Below, one piece after another: positions 24,738 through 34,007 of a stretch of 34,487 nt of DNA. Position 1 is the first letter of the stretch. Every line of letters begins with the position of its first letter. The DNA comes from Clostridia bacterium (lineage in GTDB: Bacteria > Bacillota_A > Clostridia > Christensenellales > Aristaeellaceae): NCBI GenBank assembly GCA_025997215.1, contig BNUH01000029.1, positions 1 through 34,487 on the forward strand, written 5' to 3'. The notes under the pieces were generated by a model. That model was not told the origin of the DNA. It did not search any database and saw only the letters and a program-made list of their open reading frames with translations. Position numbers and translations under genes: made by a program.

Positions 24738-26126
24738 ATGCATAATAAGTGTCATATAATAACGAAAGCCATAGTAATAATCATTATCATACTATGTGCA
24801 GCACCAAATTACGTAAACGCGGGCATTACCGCTAACATCAACGATGCATACGATTACATGATCACGCTTTTTATTGAAGGTGATTATGAAGCATGCGCTA
24901 AACAATGCTCATTGATCTTGGAAACATGGATGAGTGTTATTGATCAAAAAGATACGATTAATTATAACCAGTATTGCATTGGTATGATAGACATCGATAA
25001 CCAGCACTATGCAGAAGCATACAAGAAATTCCTTGTGTTGCCGTCTGAATTCCATGACAGTGGCAAACTTGCTAGCTATTCTTTAGCGCGTGTAAAAGAT
25101 GCGGAGGGAATATACGACGGCTACACAAGCGCTTTGAGCTTGTATGAGCTATGTGAAGGCATCTTGGATACAACGGCTAGGAAAATATATTGTTATGAAC
25201 AATTGGAAAAATTGAATAACCCACAATCAAGGTATAATGGTGCGATAAAGTTCTTTGAGAATGGAGAGTTTGACGCAGCGTTGATGCTTTTCTCGGATCT
25301 GGACAATTATCAAGACAGTAAGAAATACACCTATTACATCCAAGGCATGAAGAGTTTACAAGATGACGATTTTGACTCAGCGTTATCATTGTTTGGCTTG
25401 CTAAGCGACCGAAAATTCCTTAACAGTGAGCAGCTGTACATTTATACAGAAGCTCGAATTGAGGAGCAGAATGGCAACTGGTATCAATCGTATCAATTAT
25501 ACAAAAAGGTAGACGTCTTAGACAGTATCGAACGTCAGTACAACATAAGCAAATATCATAGCCCATTGCTAACACCTTCGCCTGTTTCGCAAGCTGTAAA
25601 TACTCCTACACCGATTATAATAAGCAATTTAGCAGCGCAGCAACCTTTACCACGATTGCCTATTCCAGTTGAAGCTATCGGCACAGTAACTATACTTATG
25701 GTCACTAAAAACGGTGCGAATATTCGTGAAAAGCCAGATGCTGGCGCTACTCAGGTTGGATATGTACCTATGTATACGAGTTACCTTGCTTTGTCTAAGG
25801 CATCCAACGGTTGGTACGAAATATTACTAGCGACAGGAGTTCGAGGCTATGTCTCAGGCAAGTTGGTTGATTTTTCAAGCTCTACCAGCAGCAAGAATTA
25901 CTCATCCTTTATCGGCAATGTGACGGCAAACTCCGCCAAGGTGAGAACCTATGCCGCACCTACTTTCGACAGCGACTTTATGGGTAGCATAGTTTCGGGT
26001 AGATCATATGTTTGTGTTGATATAAATGTTGCAGGTGAATGGTATGCTATCGTAACGCATCAATCAAACAGCGGTGATTGGGTTGTATATGTTCACAAAG
26101 ACAGCGCGAGTTTTTCTTTTAACTAA
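24738..26126 (+). CDS. Secreted or membrane-tethered TPR protein with two C-terminal SH3 domains
   Basis: The N-terminus has a basic start and a long hydrophobic run (about residues 9-28, ending PNYVNAG), a signal peptide or anchor. Residues 35-270 contain TPR-like helix pairs with the recurring pattern G-x-Y/F-x-x-A (GDYEACAKQC, GEFDAALMLFSDL, DDFDSALSLFGLL). A Pro/Thr-rich linker (about 275-312) leads to two bacterial SH3 domains (about 315-378 and 392-455, with GANIREKPDAGATQVGYV as the classic start), which normally bind cell-wall peptides. GGAGGT lies six bases before the ATG. It opens the T7SS-like operon, so a role at the wall face of the secretion machine is inferred. Confidence 0.8.
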   Translation: MHNKCHIITKAIVIIIIILCAAPNYVNAGITANINDAYDYMITLFIEGDYEACAKQCSLILETWMSVIDQKDTINYNQYCIGMIDIDNQHYAEAYKKFLVLPSEFHDSGKLASYSLARVKDAEGIYDGYTSALSLYELCEGILDTTARKIYCYEQLEKLNNPQSRYNGAIKFFENGEFDAALMLFSDLDNYQDSKKYTYYIQGMKSLQDDDFDSALSLFGLLSDRKFLNSEQLYIYTEARIEEQNGNWYQSYQLYKKVDVLDSIERQYNISKYHSPLLTPSPVSQAVNTPTPIIISNLAAQQPLPRLPIPVEAIGTVTILMVTKNGANIREKPDAGATQVGYVPMYTSYLALSKASNGWYEILLATGVRGYVSGKLVDFSSSTSSKNYSSFIGNVTANSAKVRTYAAPTFDSDFMGSIVSGRSYVCVDINVAGEWYAIVTHQSNSGDWVVYVHKDSASFSFN

Positions 26127-26174
26127 CGTTGTAGATCTTAACACCACTAATATAGTGAAAGCGAGGAACACAAT

Positions 26175-27395
26175 ATGCGTCATATATTAAGTGTCGCTTT
26201 GTTGCTATCAATGATATTATTAGTTATACCAGCACTCGCAAGCGGAAATATTGTAGGCGAAAGCTACAGCGGTACAGTTGAATCAATTGAAGTGTGCATC
26301 AAGTTGGGCGATTATGAATATGCTATGTCACTGGCGGAATCATTCCTTGATACAAAAAATAGGCAGCCTGACGAAATATCTGTTATACAAAAGTATGTAA
26401 TGTATACTCAATCATTGCTTACACTTAAATCTAGACGTTATCAGGAAGCGATCATTGCCTTCCAATCATTGGCAGCGACTAACTTCAGCAACAGTGCTTT
26501 ATACTGGCATTACACTGAGGGTCTGCAATACCTAGAAAAAGCAAAAGAAGCAAGGAATCCAATCGAATCACCTGATCTTGATACGGCCATTCAAGCATTC
26601 ATGCAGGCAGGCGGCATTGAGGATACTGCCATGCAACTTAAGGAATGCTATCGCATCATGCTCAATCCGCCAGCACCAACATCTATCACGATGAAACCGG
26701 CCAAGGCGTCGGTGTATGGTTTACACATCGAATGGGATGATGAACTGGCGGATAATAAATACACATTGCAATACGCGCCAAGAGGTATAAAACCAATCGT
26801 TATTACAACCACTGATACGTCTATAATGCTTAATGATTTGATACCAAACACAGAGTATATGGTCATAATTCAGGAAAGCATCAGCGGTTCATCGGCGACG
26901 GCATCCTATAGAACGCTTGAAGCGCCTAATTTCAAAAGCTCATCATTTGTCGTCACTGATACCGTTCTGGGTAGATACTCGCAAGCTGACCTAAATAGTC
27001 GAGGCCTTAGCACTCTTGTTGAGCGCGATAAGTTTGAGGTTGTAAAGAATGACACATCGTCGGCGCAACTGATTGTGTCGCAAGAATCGGTAAAGTTCAC
27101 AGGTTATGGCTATGTGCTATACACAAGGTTACAATTTGATAAAGGCAGCAACGCGATGCAGGAAGTCAAGGTATCCATCGTGTTAAGGTTAGGTGATAAA
27201 GGAGCATACAAGAAATCATTCCGACAAAAGCTTTCAGAATCATATATCATTCGCGTGTTTGACACGATAGATGATCTACTTGATGCATTTTACATGGAGA
27301 ACGATGGATGGCCAGCTGCAAGTGGTCGCGTTGAGTTTTATATAAACGACATGCTGGCGGGCTTCAAACCCGTAATTATTACGGAGCAAAAATGA
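26175..27395 (+). CDS. Secreted TPR-like protein with a fibronectin type III domain
   Basis: A signal peptide (MRHILSVALL... to PALASG) is followed by a TPR-like helical region (about 35-160) built like that of the preceding gene. A fibronectin type III domain occupies about 166-249 (APTSITMKPAKASVYGLHIEW; then IPNTEYMVIIQ). A strand-rich C-terminal domain of about 150 residues is unassigned. AGGA lies nine to ten bases before the ATG, 48 bases after the TPR-SH3 gene. It overlaps the next gene by four bases, so it belongs to the same operon. I infer an extracellular adaptor or scaffold of the T7SS-like complex rather than an enzyme. Confidence 0.78.
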   Translation: MRHILSVALLLSMILLVIPALASGNIVGESYSGTVESIEVCIKLGDYEYAMSLAESFLDTKNRQPDEISVIQKYVMYTQSLLTLKSRRYQEAIIAFQSLAATNFSNSALYWHYTEGLQYLEKAKEARNPIESPDLDTAIQAFMQAGGIEDTAMQLKECYRIMLNPPAPTSITMKPAKASVYGLHIEWDDELADNKYTLQYAPRGIKPIVITTTDTSIMLNDLIPNTEYMVIIQESISGSSATASYRTLEAPNFKSSSFVVTDTVLGRYSQADLNSRGLSTLVERDKFEVVKNDTSSAQLIVSQESVKFTGYGYVLYTRLQFDKGSNAMQEVKVSIVLRLGDKGAYKKSFRQKLSESYIIRVFDTIDDLLDAFYMENDGWPAASGRVEFYINDMLAGFKPVIITEQK

Positions 27396-27883
27396 TATAC
27401 TTTTTGCTCGGAGTGCTTTTTCTTGCACTCGCTATATATTTCTTCATGTCCAATATGATGCGAATGACGAAAATGCGTAAGGCCAAACGGTCTGCAGTTA
27501 CTGACACGAAAAAAACAGTAAACCAGCCAGAAAGATTCGTCAGAAAACTGCGCTTGCACAGCATGAACGCGCCGTTTGAGTATGATATATATGTAGACTC
27601 CGCGGATTTTCTACTGAACGCGGACGTCATGCTCGTAGAGCATGTATATAGCGAAGACGAAATATCTCGCCATAAGGATGCGCTAGGCGATATGTTAAGT
27701 TATGTAAGGTGCGTAAAAAATGGCCAGACATCCATTTATGTTACAAATGGCAATGTTGTTATAACCCATAATGGTATCGACCGGCAATTGTTACCTGGCG
27801 ATTCTTATGCACTCAGCGAGAATGACGAGCTACGCTTTAACTACCTGTGTTTCCAAGTTAAGTCCGCCGCAACTAGCGCATAA
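27392..27883 (+). CDS. Single-span membrane protein with a C-terminal FHA-like domain
   Basis: Residues 1-20 form one transmembrane segment (MIYFLLGVLFLALAIYFFMS) followed by a positively charged stretch (MTKMRKAKR), predicting an N-out, C-in orientation. The last 60 residues (VYVTNGNVVITHNGIDRQL in part, then LPGDSYALSENDELRF) follow the strand and turn pattern of an FHA-like beta-sandwich. It starts within the stop of the FN3 gene (ATGA) and ends 13 bases before the YukD-like gene. It is not recognisably EssA, EssB or EsaA, but its position and topology make it a candidate replacement for a membrane component of T7SS. Confidence 0.65.
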   Translation: MIYFLLGVLFLALAIYFFMSNMMRMTKMRKAKRSAVTDTKKTVNQPERFVRKLRLHSMNAPFEYDIYVDSADFLLNADVMLVEHVYSEDEISRHKDALGDMLSYVRCVKNGQTSIYVTNGNVVITHNGIDRQLLPGDSYALSENDELRFNYLCFQVKSAATSA

Positions 27884-27896
27884 AGGTGATGAACAA

Positions 27897-28187
27897 ATGG
27901 ATTACGCAGATATTGAGTTCTACATTAAGCGTTCCGAAACGGCATTATTTGAGACGCCGCAACGTGTATTGTGGATACCATTGGATATAACCGTCAAAGA
28001 CTTATTAACAGCACTCAACAAAGCCTATGAGCTGTCGTCCAGCGTCGACGATGTGACTATAGCGGCTGCTAATCCATATCAACTGCTCATGTCAACCAGC
28101 ACAACCACGCTGGACGAATTGAAGTTTAGAAGCGGAACGCGATTATATTATACAAACCGCAACGCCGCTGCGCTGATCGATGTTTAG
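27897..28187 (+). CDS. YukD/EsaB-like ubiquitin-fold protein of T7SS
   Basis: A 96-residue cytoplasmic protein. The ATG at 27897 is chosen over a longer frame beginning at 27771 because AAAGGTGAT lies just upstream and the extra N-terminus overlaps the preceding gene. The pattern (VLWIPLDITVKDLLTALNKA, a helix, then TTLDELKFRSGTRLYY) matches the ubiquitin-like fold of YukD/EsaB, which in Firmicutes T7SS loci acts with the EssC ATPase. It is followed by EssC after 18 bases, the usual order. Assignment rests on size, fold pattern and context; sequence identity to known members is low. Confidence 0.75.
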   Translation: MDYADIEFYIKRSETALFETPQRVLWIPLDITVKDLLTALNKAYELSSSVDDVTIAAANPYQLLMSTSTTTLDELKFRSGTRLYYTNRNAAALIDV

Positions 28188-28205
28188 CATGACGAGGAAA
28201 ACTAT

Positions 28206-31200
28206 ATGAACGTGAAAACGCTAAATTCCGCATATGTTAACGATATTATTATTCTACCAATCAATGATGATGAAGATATAACACTCGCTAAAAGCGCAGA
28301 TGTACAGCTGGATGGCTTGAATGCATCTGTTCATCTTAAACATGCTGCGGGGAATTGGATTATCAATACAAATGCGAAATCAGTGATACGTGTAAATGGT
28401 ATATCCATTTCATATTCATATAGGTTATGCGAATGCGATTATATCAATATTGGCGGATATCAATTCTTCTATCAAGATAATGGGCTTGTGGTATCTCGGT
28501 GCCCTATTAGCTGCATCAGCACACGGCTTGAATGCATATCAGCACCTCGTCAGGAGGCTGGGTTAAACTACCCGGAATACTTAAGGAGTACGCGGCTTAA
28601 GCGAGCCGTAGAGCCGCAGATCATAGAAATTCTGCCGCCGAAAGCTACCAAATCGGACAGAGATGAAGGCGTGTTTGCGATGATTATGTCGCCGCTTGCG
28701 ATGCTGGCGCTGACATTCCTCACGCGCAGCGTAATGGGAAACATCTCGTCTGCGATCTACACAGTTTCTATGACAGGGTCTTCACTCGTCGTTTCGCTTA
28801 TATCGTACAACAGACAGAAAAAGCGCATCAAGCAGGATGAGTGCAAACGCGTCGACAGCTACAACCATTATATCCAGCAAAAGAAGAATGAGATTGCATT
28901 ACTTCGAAAAAACGAGGCTGATACCTACCGCGTTATCCATCGGTCATTGCGAGACAGTATTGCGACGCTGAACGAATATACGCGTGACTTGTTTGACAGG
29001 TCGCCAAGCGATGATGATTTTCTATATGTTACACTGGGCCAAGGCAGTATCCGTTCCATCATTGAGGTACAAGCAAAGACACAGGACTACGCAGATGAAG
29101 ATGACACGCTATCCGCCATCGGTTTGGATACTCATATCAGTGATGTATCAGTGACAGTACCGCTGTTGACAGCCGGCGCGGTTGGCGTGCACGGCGACAT
29201 TGACGCGCTACGTGAGACGCTCAAGATCATGGTGTTTGATATCGCACTGAGACATATCGACAGCGAGGTGCAACTGTTCTTCATATTCTCCAGTGAGGAG
29301 GAAGCGCTGAAAAACAGATGGACATTTTGGCTGCCTCATACGCGCAGCGACAGTCAGCCTAAGAGAAATATCATATGTGATGATGAAAGCCGCGCTGCTT
29401 GCTTAGAGTCATTATATGCATTACTCAGTGAGCGCGACAAGGCGCGGTCAGACGATGCAGATCATTCATGGAAACAATACGTTGTTGTGTTCGTAGCTGA
29501 TTGCGATGCAGTACGCGATCATCCCGTGTCCAGCTATTTTGAGAATAGTGGGTCGATGGGGGTGGTGTTCATTTTCATGGATCCGCTGATGAGCCGCATA
29601 CCAAAAGGTTGCACATACCTAATAAAACACCACGCAGTGGATAACACGGCGCTGCTGATAGATTGCGTGCATGACTTAACCGATCCGCCTAATAAAGACG
29701 ACCGCGACAAACTAGGCGTCAAGTTTACATATGAACGCATCGATGATGAAACCGCGCTGAGGCTAGCGATACGGCTTTCTCCCATCTATGTGGTGAAATC
29801 TAGTTTGGAAAAACAACTCACGCGTATGACGACACTGTTTCAGACGCTGGGCATCGCATCAGCTGACTATTGGGACGTGCAGGCGCATTGGAGGATCGGT
29901 AAACAGAACATCCACAAAACCATTGCGATACCGCTTGGCGCGACAGCAGGCAAACAGCCTCTTATGCTTGATTTGCACGAAAAAGGCCATGGCCCGCATG
30001 GTCTCATTGCGGGCACAACTGGGTCTGGCAAGTCTGAGTTACTGCTCAGTTTGGTGATGAGTCTAGCGGCGCATTACTCACCCGAAGAAATAGGATTTAT
30101 CATAATAGATTTCAAGGGCGAAGGATTGATAGGCCAGATTAGGAAACTGCCTCACCTATTAGGCGCTATTACTAACCTAGATGGCAGCGAAGTAACGCGC
30201 TCACTGCGATTCATCAAAGCGGAAACCGTACGCCGCCAACACGTACTGAAAGCGGCTGGACCAGGTGTAAAAGATATAACAACATATCTAAAAACGAGAC
30301 AGGATAAACCAGAATTGGGTCTGCCAGCGCTACCGCACTTGATTATTATTGTTGATGAGTTTGCCGAATTAGCCGCTAATTACCATGATTTTCTACAGGA
30401 GCTGAACTCTACCTCACGCATAGGCCGCAGCCTTGGCGTACATCTCATTCTCGCCACTCAAAAACCACAGGGTATTATAACACCGCAAATAGACAGCAAC
30501 AGCCGCTTTCGCCTATGCCTTAAGGTACAGTCAAAGGAAGACAGTATGGAAGTCATTCACACCCCGATAGCGGCTGAGATTCGCGAGACTGGGCGTGCGT
30601 ATCTGAAAGTGGGCGGCGGTGAGGTATTTGAGTTGTTCCAGTCAGCTTATGCCAGCGCGGAACTGGATACCGACAAGGTAAAGCCATTCACATTATACGA
30701 GTTGAACGCGTGGGGTAAACAAACGCAGGTTTATCCCATAAAGGATGAGGATACAACGGCGTTAGAATCTACGCAAGTCAAAACCAATCAATCCGAGATT
30801 ATGAACGTGCTCAATCTGGCGAAGAGCTGGGATTCACTCTCGGTAGATCAAGACAGCGGTGACGATGGTGATGACGACGATTTTGCCGACGACGAACCCA
30901 TTAAGTGGCAGTACCAAGCGCTGATGGTGCGATTACTGAGCTACTGCGACGACAATAATATCATAAAGCAGCCGATGATAGTACTTGCACCGCTGCCTCG
31001 CAGTATCACATTGGATAAACTCAGCAGTATTAAACACTTGAGTCTACGAATACGTGTACCCATAGGGCTTGCGGATGACCCGGATTCACAGTGGCAAGAC
31101 ACTTGCCCCATTGAGTTCTATGATACACATTGGTATATTGTGGGATCGTCTCAATCAGGCAAGACAGTGCTTGTTAAAACACTGATTGCCGCGCTTGCGA

Positions 31201-32639
31201 TGCAGTATACGCCGCGCGACGTAGCGGTGTACATCATCGACATGGGCAAAGGTATACCGTTGGAGTTCGAGCAGTCGTTGATTATCGGTGGCATTGTATA
31301 TCGTGACGAAGAAACCCGCATGCAGAATCTTTTTTACATGCTGGAAACCGAGATCGAGCGGCGGCGCAACCTGCTATCAGGCGTGGGCAGCCACAAGGCA
31401 TATCTGGAATCAGGCAAGGATGATCTGCCATTCATAATATTTATAGTAGATGGGTTTGTTGCGCTGCGCGAACAGTATGAATATCTGGCGGATCGGCTGC
31501 GTTCGCTGTCACATGACGCGGTGAGCGCGGGTGTATTCCTACTAGTTACATCGACGAGAGGGCTTGAGCTTAACTCGCGAACCATGGGCTATTTCGGGCA
31601 AAGGGTTGCTTTGTTTTGTAACAACTCGGATGAGTATGCAAACATGTTCGACCGGTGTCGGATACAGCCTAAGGAAACGCCAGGGCGCGGGCTTATAATG
31701 CAAGGCAAACGAATACTGGAATTTCAGACTGCTTTACCTGCTGTTGGAAAAACGGAGAGTCAGCGCAATGAGCAGTTGCGGAACATCCTAGTCAATGAGA
31801 ATAAACGCTATAGCGGCACGCAGGCACATCCGATACCGATGGTGCCTGATACCATTTTACTAAAGCAATTCACAAGTAGCTATGGATCCAGCTGGCCAGG
31901 TGCCGCGAGCTTAATACCTGCTGGATTAGCATACAACACTGTACAGCCTTATAGCATCAGTTTGACAGAATGGGGGATTGTGCCGCTGATTGGCCGCACT
32001 CATTCCGGCAGAACCAACTTCATGCGGCTAATTATATGCAACATGATGGCAAAGACACTTGCTGACATCCAGCGCTTCGATATATATATAACAGATGACG
32101 CCCAACGCTCATTATCTGGCTATGAGAATATAGCTGAAAATTATTCCACGGAGGCCGAGAGCGCAGTATCACATCTCATTAGTATAATAGATGAACTGAA
32201 GCAGCGGATGGATCGCATTAGCTCAATTGCCTCCACCGATGAAAAGGCAGCGTACCGCACAAGCCTGCCTATATTGATACAGATAGTGATCAATCCCAAA
32301 TCCCTTGATGAATACAGTAAGAACGACGTCAAGAAACTGATTAGGGAATTCACCTACTATGCCATGTATGGCGCGGCGCTGATAATCAACCTGGACAACA
32401 TCCCGCTTACAGGGCTGAACATACCTGATATCTACAAGGTTGTGCAGGATCGCAAGCGCGCCTTATACTTTGACGCGGTTAAAGGCGGGAATATTAGGAT
32501 GTTCAACGGCGTAAACAGTATGGCGGCCAATAGGTATTCAAGGCCGACTAGGCCTGGCGATATGTATCCTGTTATAGATGACAATATAGTTTGCAAGGTT
32601 AGGACGATTCTTGCTCCCAGTGCGCGGGAGAACGTATAG
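28206..32639 (+). CDS. essC: EssC-like T7SS FtsK/SpoIIIE-family ATPase
   Basis: The motor of type VII secretion, 1477 residues. An N-terminal FHA-like domain (about 1-100) precedes two transmembrane segments (about 156-175 and 180-200) and three C-terminal ATPase domains. ATPase 1 has an intact Walker A (GTTGSGKS, Lys609) and Walker B (IIIVDEF, Asp717-Glu718). ATPase 2 has GSSQSGKT (Lys986) but IFIVDGF at its Walker B. ATPase 3 has GRTHSGRT, with Arg1269 in place of Lys, and no acidic Walker B pair. The pattern of one active and two weakened domains is known from EccC/EssC proteins. Known family members have substrate WXG100 proteins bind the last domain; the WXG100 gene lies three genes downstream in this operon. 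Confidence 0.95.
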   Translation: MNVKTLNSAYVNDIIILPINDDEDITLAKSADVQLDGLNASVHLKHAAGNWIINTNAKSVIRVNGISISYSYRLCECDYINIGGYQFFYQDNGLVVSRCPISCISTRLECISAPRQEAGLNYPEYLRSTRLKRAVEPQIIEILPPKATKSDRDEGVFAMIMSPLAMLALTFLTRSVMGNISSAIYTVSMTGSSLVVSLISYNRQKKRIKQDECKRVDSYNHYIQQKKNEIALLRKNEADTYRVIHRSLRDSIATLNEYTRDLFDRSPSDDDFLYVTLGQGSIRSIIEVQAKTQDYADEDDTLSAIGLDTHISDVSVTVPLLTAGAVGVHGDIDALRETLKIMVFDIALRHIDSEVQLFFIFSSEEEALKNRWTFWLPHTRSDSQPKRNIICDDESRAACLESLYALLSERDKARSDDADHSWKQYVVVFVADCDAVRDHPVSSYFENSGSMGVVFIFMDPLMSRIPKGCTYLIKHHAVDNTALLIDCVHDLTDPPNKDDRDKLGVKFTYERIDDETALRLAIRLSPIYVVKSSLEKQLTRMTTLFQTLGIASADYWDVQAHWRIGKQNIHKTIAIPLGATAGKQPLMLDLHEKGHGPHGLIAGTTGSGKSELLLSLVMSLAAHYSPEEIGFIIIDFKGEGLIGQIRKLPHLLGAITNLDGSEVTRSLRFIKAETVRRQHVLKAAGPGVKDITTYLKTRQDKPELGLPALPHLIIIVDEFAELAANYHDFLQELNSTSRIGRSLGVHLILATQKPQGIITPQIDSNSRFRLCLKVQSKEDSMEVIHTPIAAEIRETGRAYLKVGGGEVFELFQSAYASAELDTDKVKPFTLYELNAWGKQTQVYPIKDEDTTALESTQVKTNQSEIMNVLNLAKSWDSLSVDQDSGDDGDDDDFADDEPIKWQYQALMVRLLSYCDDNNIIKQPMIVLAPLPRSITLDKLSSIKHLSLRIRVPIGLADDPDSQWQDTCPIEFYDTHWYIVGSSQSGKTVLVKTLIAALAMQYTPRDVAVYIIDMGKGIPLEFEQSLIIGGIVYRDEETRMQNLFYMLETEIERRRNLLSGVGSHKAYLESGKDDLPFIIFIVDGFVALREQYEYLADRLRSLSHDAVSAGVFLLVTSTRGLELNSRTMGYFGQRVALFCNNSDEYANMFDRCRIQPKETPGRGLIMQGKRILEFQTALPAVGKTESQRNEQLRNILVNENKRYSGTQAHPIPMVPDTILLKQFTSSYGSSWPGAASLIPAGLAYNTVQPYSISLTEWGIVPLIGRTHSGRTNFMRLIICNMMAKTLADIQRFDIYITDDAQRSLSGYENIAENYSTEAESAVSHLISIIDELKQRMDRISSIASTDEKAAYRTSLPILIQIVINPKSLDEYSKNDVKKLIREFTYYAMYGAALIINLDNIPLTGLNIPDIYKVVQDRKRALYFDAVKGGNIRMFNGVNSMAANRYSRPTRPGDMYPVIDDNIVCKVRTILAPSARENV

Positions 32640-32651
32640 GAGGCGGGTAAT

Positions 32652-33584
32652 ATGGCGGATGATGCCGAACAAGCAATAATCATCGACCCATTCCAGGATG
32701 AAAATGGTACCGACATACAGCGCGTGGCGGCGCAAAGCATCATCTATGAATATATAGATAATGGCGACTATGGTAACGCATCGCTGTTCGCGTCCATCTA
32801 CCAAATGGTATCGGGCAAGAACACGATGGTCGGCGCCATTGCTCAGATTGTTGAGTTAATCCGCAAGCATGATATTTCGTCTGCGAGAATACGCGTAAAG
32901 CAAATGGATACGCTGCCTGACGCGGATGCTGATATAACAATTCTTGTCAGCGCAGCTGTTGATATCGCGAATTGTGACCATTCATCCGCAATACAGAAGA
33001 TACGCTCATGCGTCAAATACATCGATGATCCAAATGTAGCTATATTACTCGCGAGAGCACATCAGCAAAGCGGAGAAACTGGAAGAGCTGTGGAATTCTT
33101 GGTTGGGCTGCCAAACTCATCAAGCCCTACGCTAATCATTATAGCCGCAAAATTGCTGCTGTACCTAAACGCTGCGGAGCAGGCACTGAAATTGCTGTCA
33201 TACATAACGGATACGGATAACCCTAGAACTGTACTAAACAAGCGATTTCTTACCGCTCAATGTTATGAATCCATGAATAATATAGATACCGCAATATCCA
33301 TGTATCGCACACTTAAGAATGAATGCGCAAAGACACAACGCACGATAGGCGTAGCATTGCCGGAGCTTGCGATCCTCCGTGCTCAATGTGCGATGAAGCT
33401 GAATGAATACGACGAGGCACGCCTCATATTGGACTTTTTAATCGACGCATTGCCCGACTTGCCCGAATTATATATGCTTCGGTCAATCGTAAAAATAAAC
33501 GCAAACGATGCTGATGAAAATTACAAGGATGACGCGGACAGGGCGATACAATTATACTCAGCACTAGGAGGTATCAGTGCATGA
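32652..33584 (+). CDS. Cytoplasmic TPR-repeat protein in the T7SS operon
   Basis: A 310-residue all-helical protein without signal peptide or membrane span. Helix pairs recur with TPR-like spacing (GDYGNASLFASIY, GETGRAVEFLVGL, NNIDTAISMYRTL, NEYDEARLILDFL). GGAGGCGGG lies before the ATG, 12 bases after EssC, and its stop overlaps the WXG100 start by four bases. Position suggests a chaperone or adaptor that delivers the WXG100 proteins to EssC; this is inference. Confidence 0.75.
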   Translation: MADDAEQAIIIDPFQDENGTDIQRVAAQSIIYEYIDNGDYGNASLFASIYQMVSGKNTMVGAIAQIVELIRKHDISSARIRVKQMDTLPDADADITILVSAAVDIANCDHSSAIQKIRSCVKYIDDPNVAILLARAHQQSGETGRAVEFLVGLPNSSSPTLIIIAAKLLLYLNAAEQALKLLSYITDTDNPRTVLNKRFLTAQCYESMNNIDTAISMYRTLKNECAKTQRTIGVALPELAILRAQCAMKLNEYDEARLILDFLIDALPDLPELYMLRSIVKINANDADENYKDDADRAIQLYSALGGISA

Positions 33585-34006
33585 TGTGGCATCCACTAAA
33601 TAATAAGTGCCTAAGACCGGATACAGGCGGCGGCTTTACAACCGTCGATACTACAGGGTTTGACGATGTCATCAGCCGTCTTAAAACGCTCAACGCCACA
33701 TTCAGCAGAACGCGGGATGCGCTATTCACAAAGGCTGACAATTTATTAGATGTCGGATGGGAAGGCGCAGGAGCAAGCGCGTTCAAGACGACACTGGGAA
33801 ACATCAAGCGATACTTTAAGGATGACATTGAATCGCTTGATGCAATTACGAAGAACCTACAAATGGTAAAGGATGCCTTCATAGGTTTTGATACGGAAGC
33901 CGCGAAGAGTATAGAACAGGCGGCGGAATCTATGACCGGCGGCAGCGGCGCCAAACCACAGGCGCAGGCTGCGCCATCTCAAGGCAATTTACGGGGAGGC
34001 AAATAA
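33581..34006 (+). CDS. WXG100-family (ESAT-6-like) T7SS substrate with extended tail
   Basis: A 141-residue protein with two predicted long helices joined by the diagnostic turn GWEGAGASAF, with Trp60-Glu-Gly62. The N-terminal region (about 1-24) is longer than in classic WXG100 proteins and the C-terminal 25 residues are Gly/Gln/Ala-rich and probably disordered. Tyr78 and Asp82 (YFKDD) mimic a Y-xxx-D/E spacing but lie inside the second helix, so they need not be the export signal. The start overlaps the TPR gene stop (ATGATG). It is probably exported by the EssC-like system as a dimer with itself or the following coiled-coil protein. Confidence 0.88.
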   Translation: MMWHPLNNKCLRPDTGGGFTTVDTTGFDDVISRLKTLNATFSRTRDALFTKADNLLDVGWEGAGASAFKTTLGNIKRYFKDDIESLDAITKNLQMVKDAFIGFDTEAAKSIEQAAESMTGGSGAKPQAQAAPSQGNLRGGK

Positions 34007-34007
34007 T

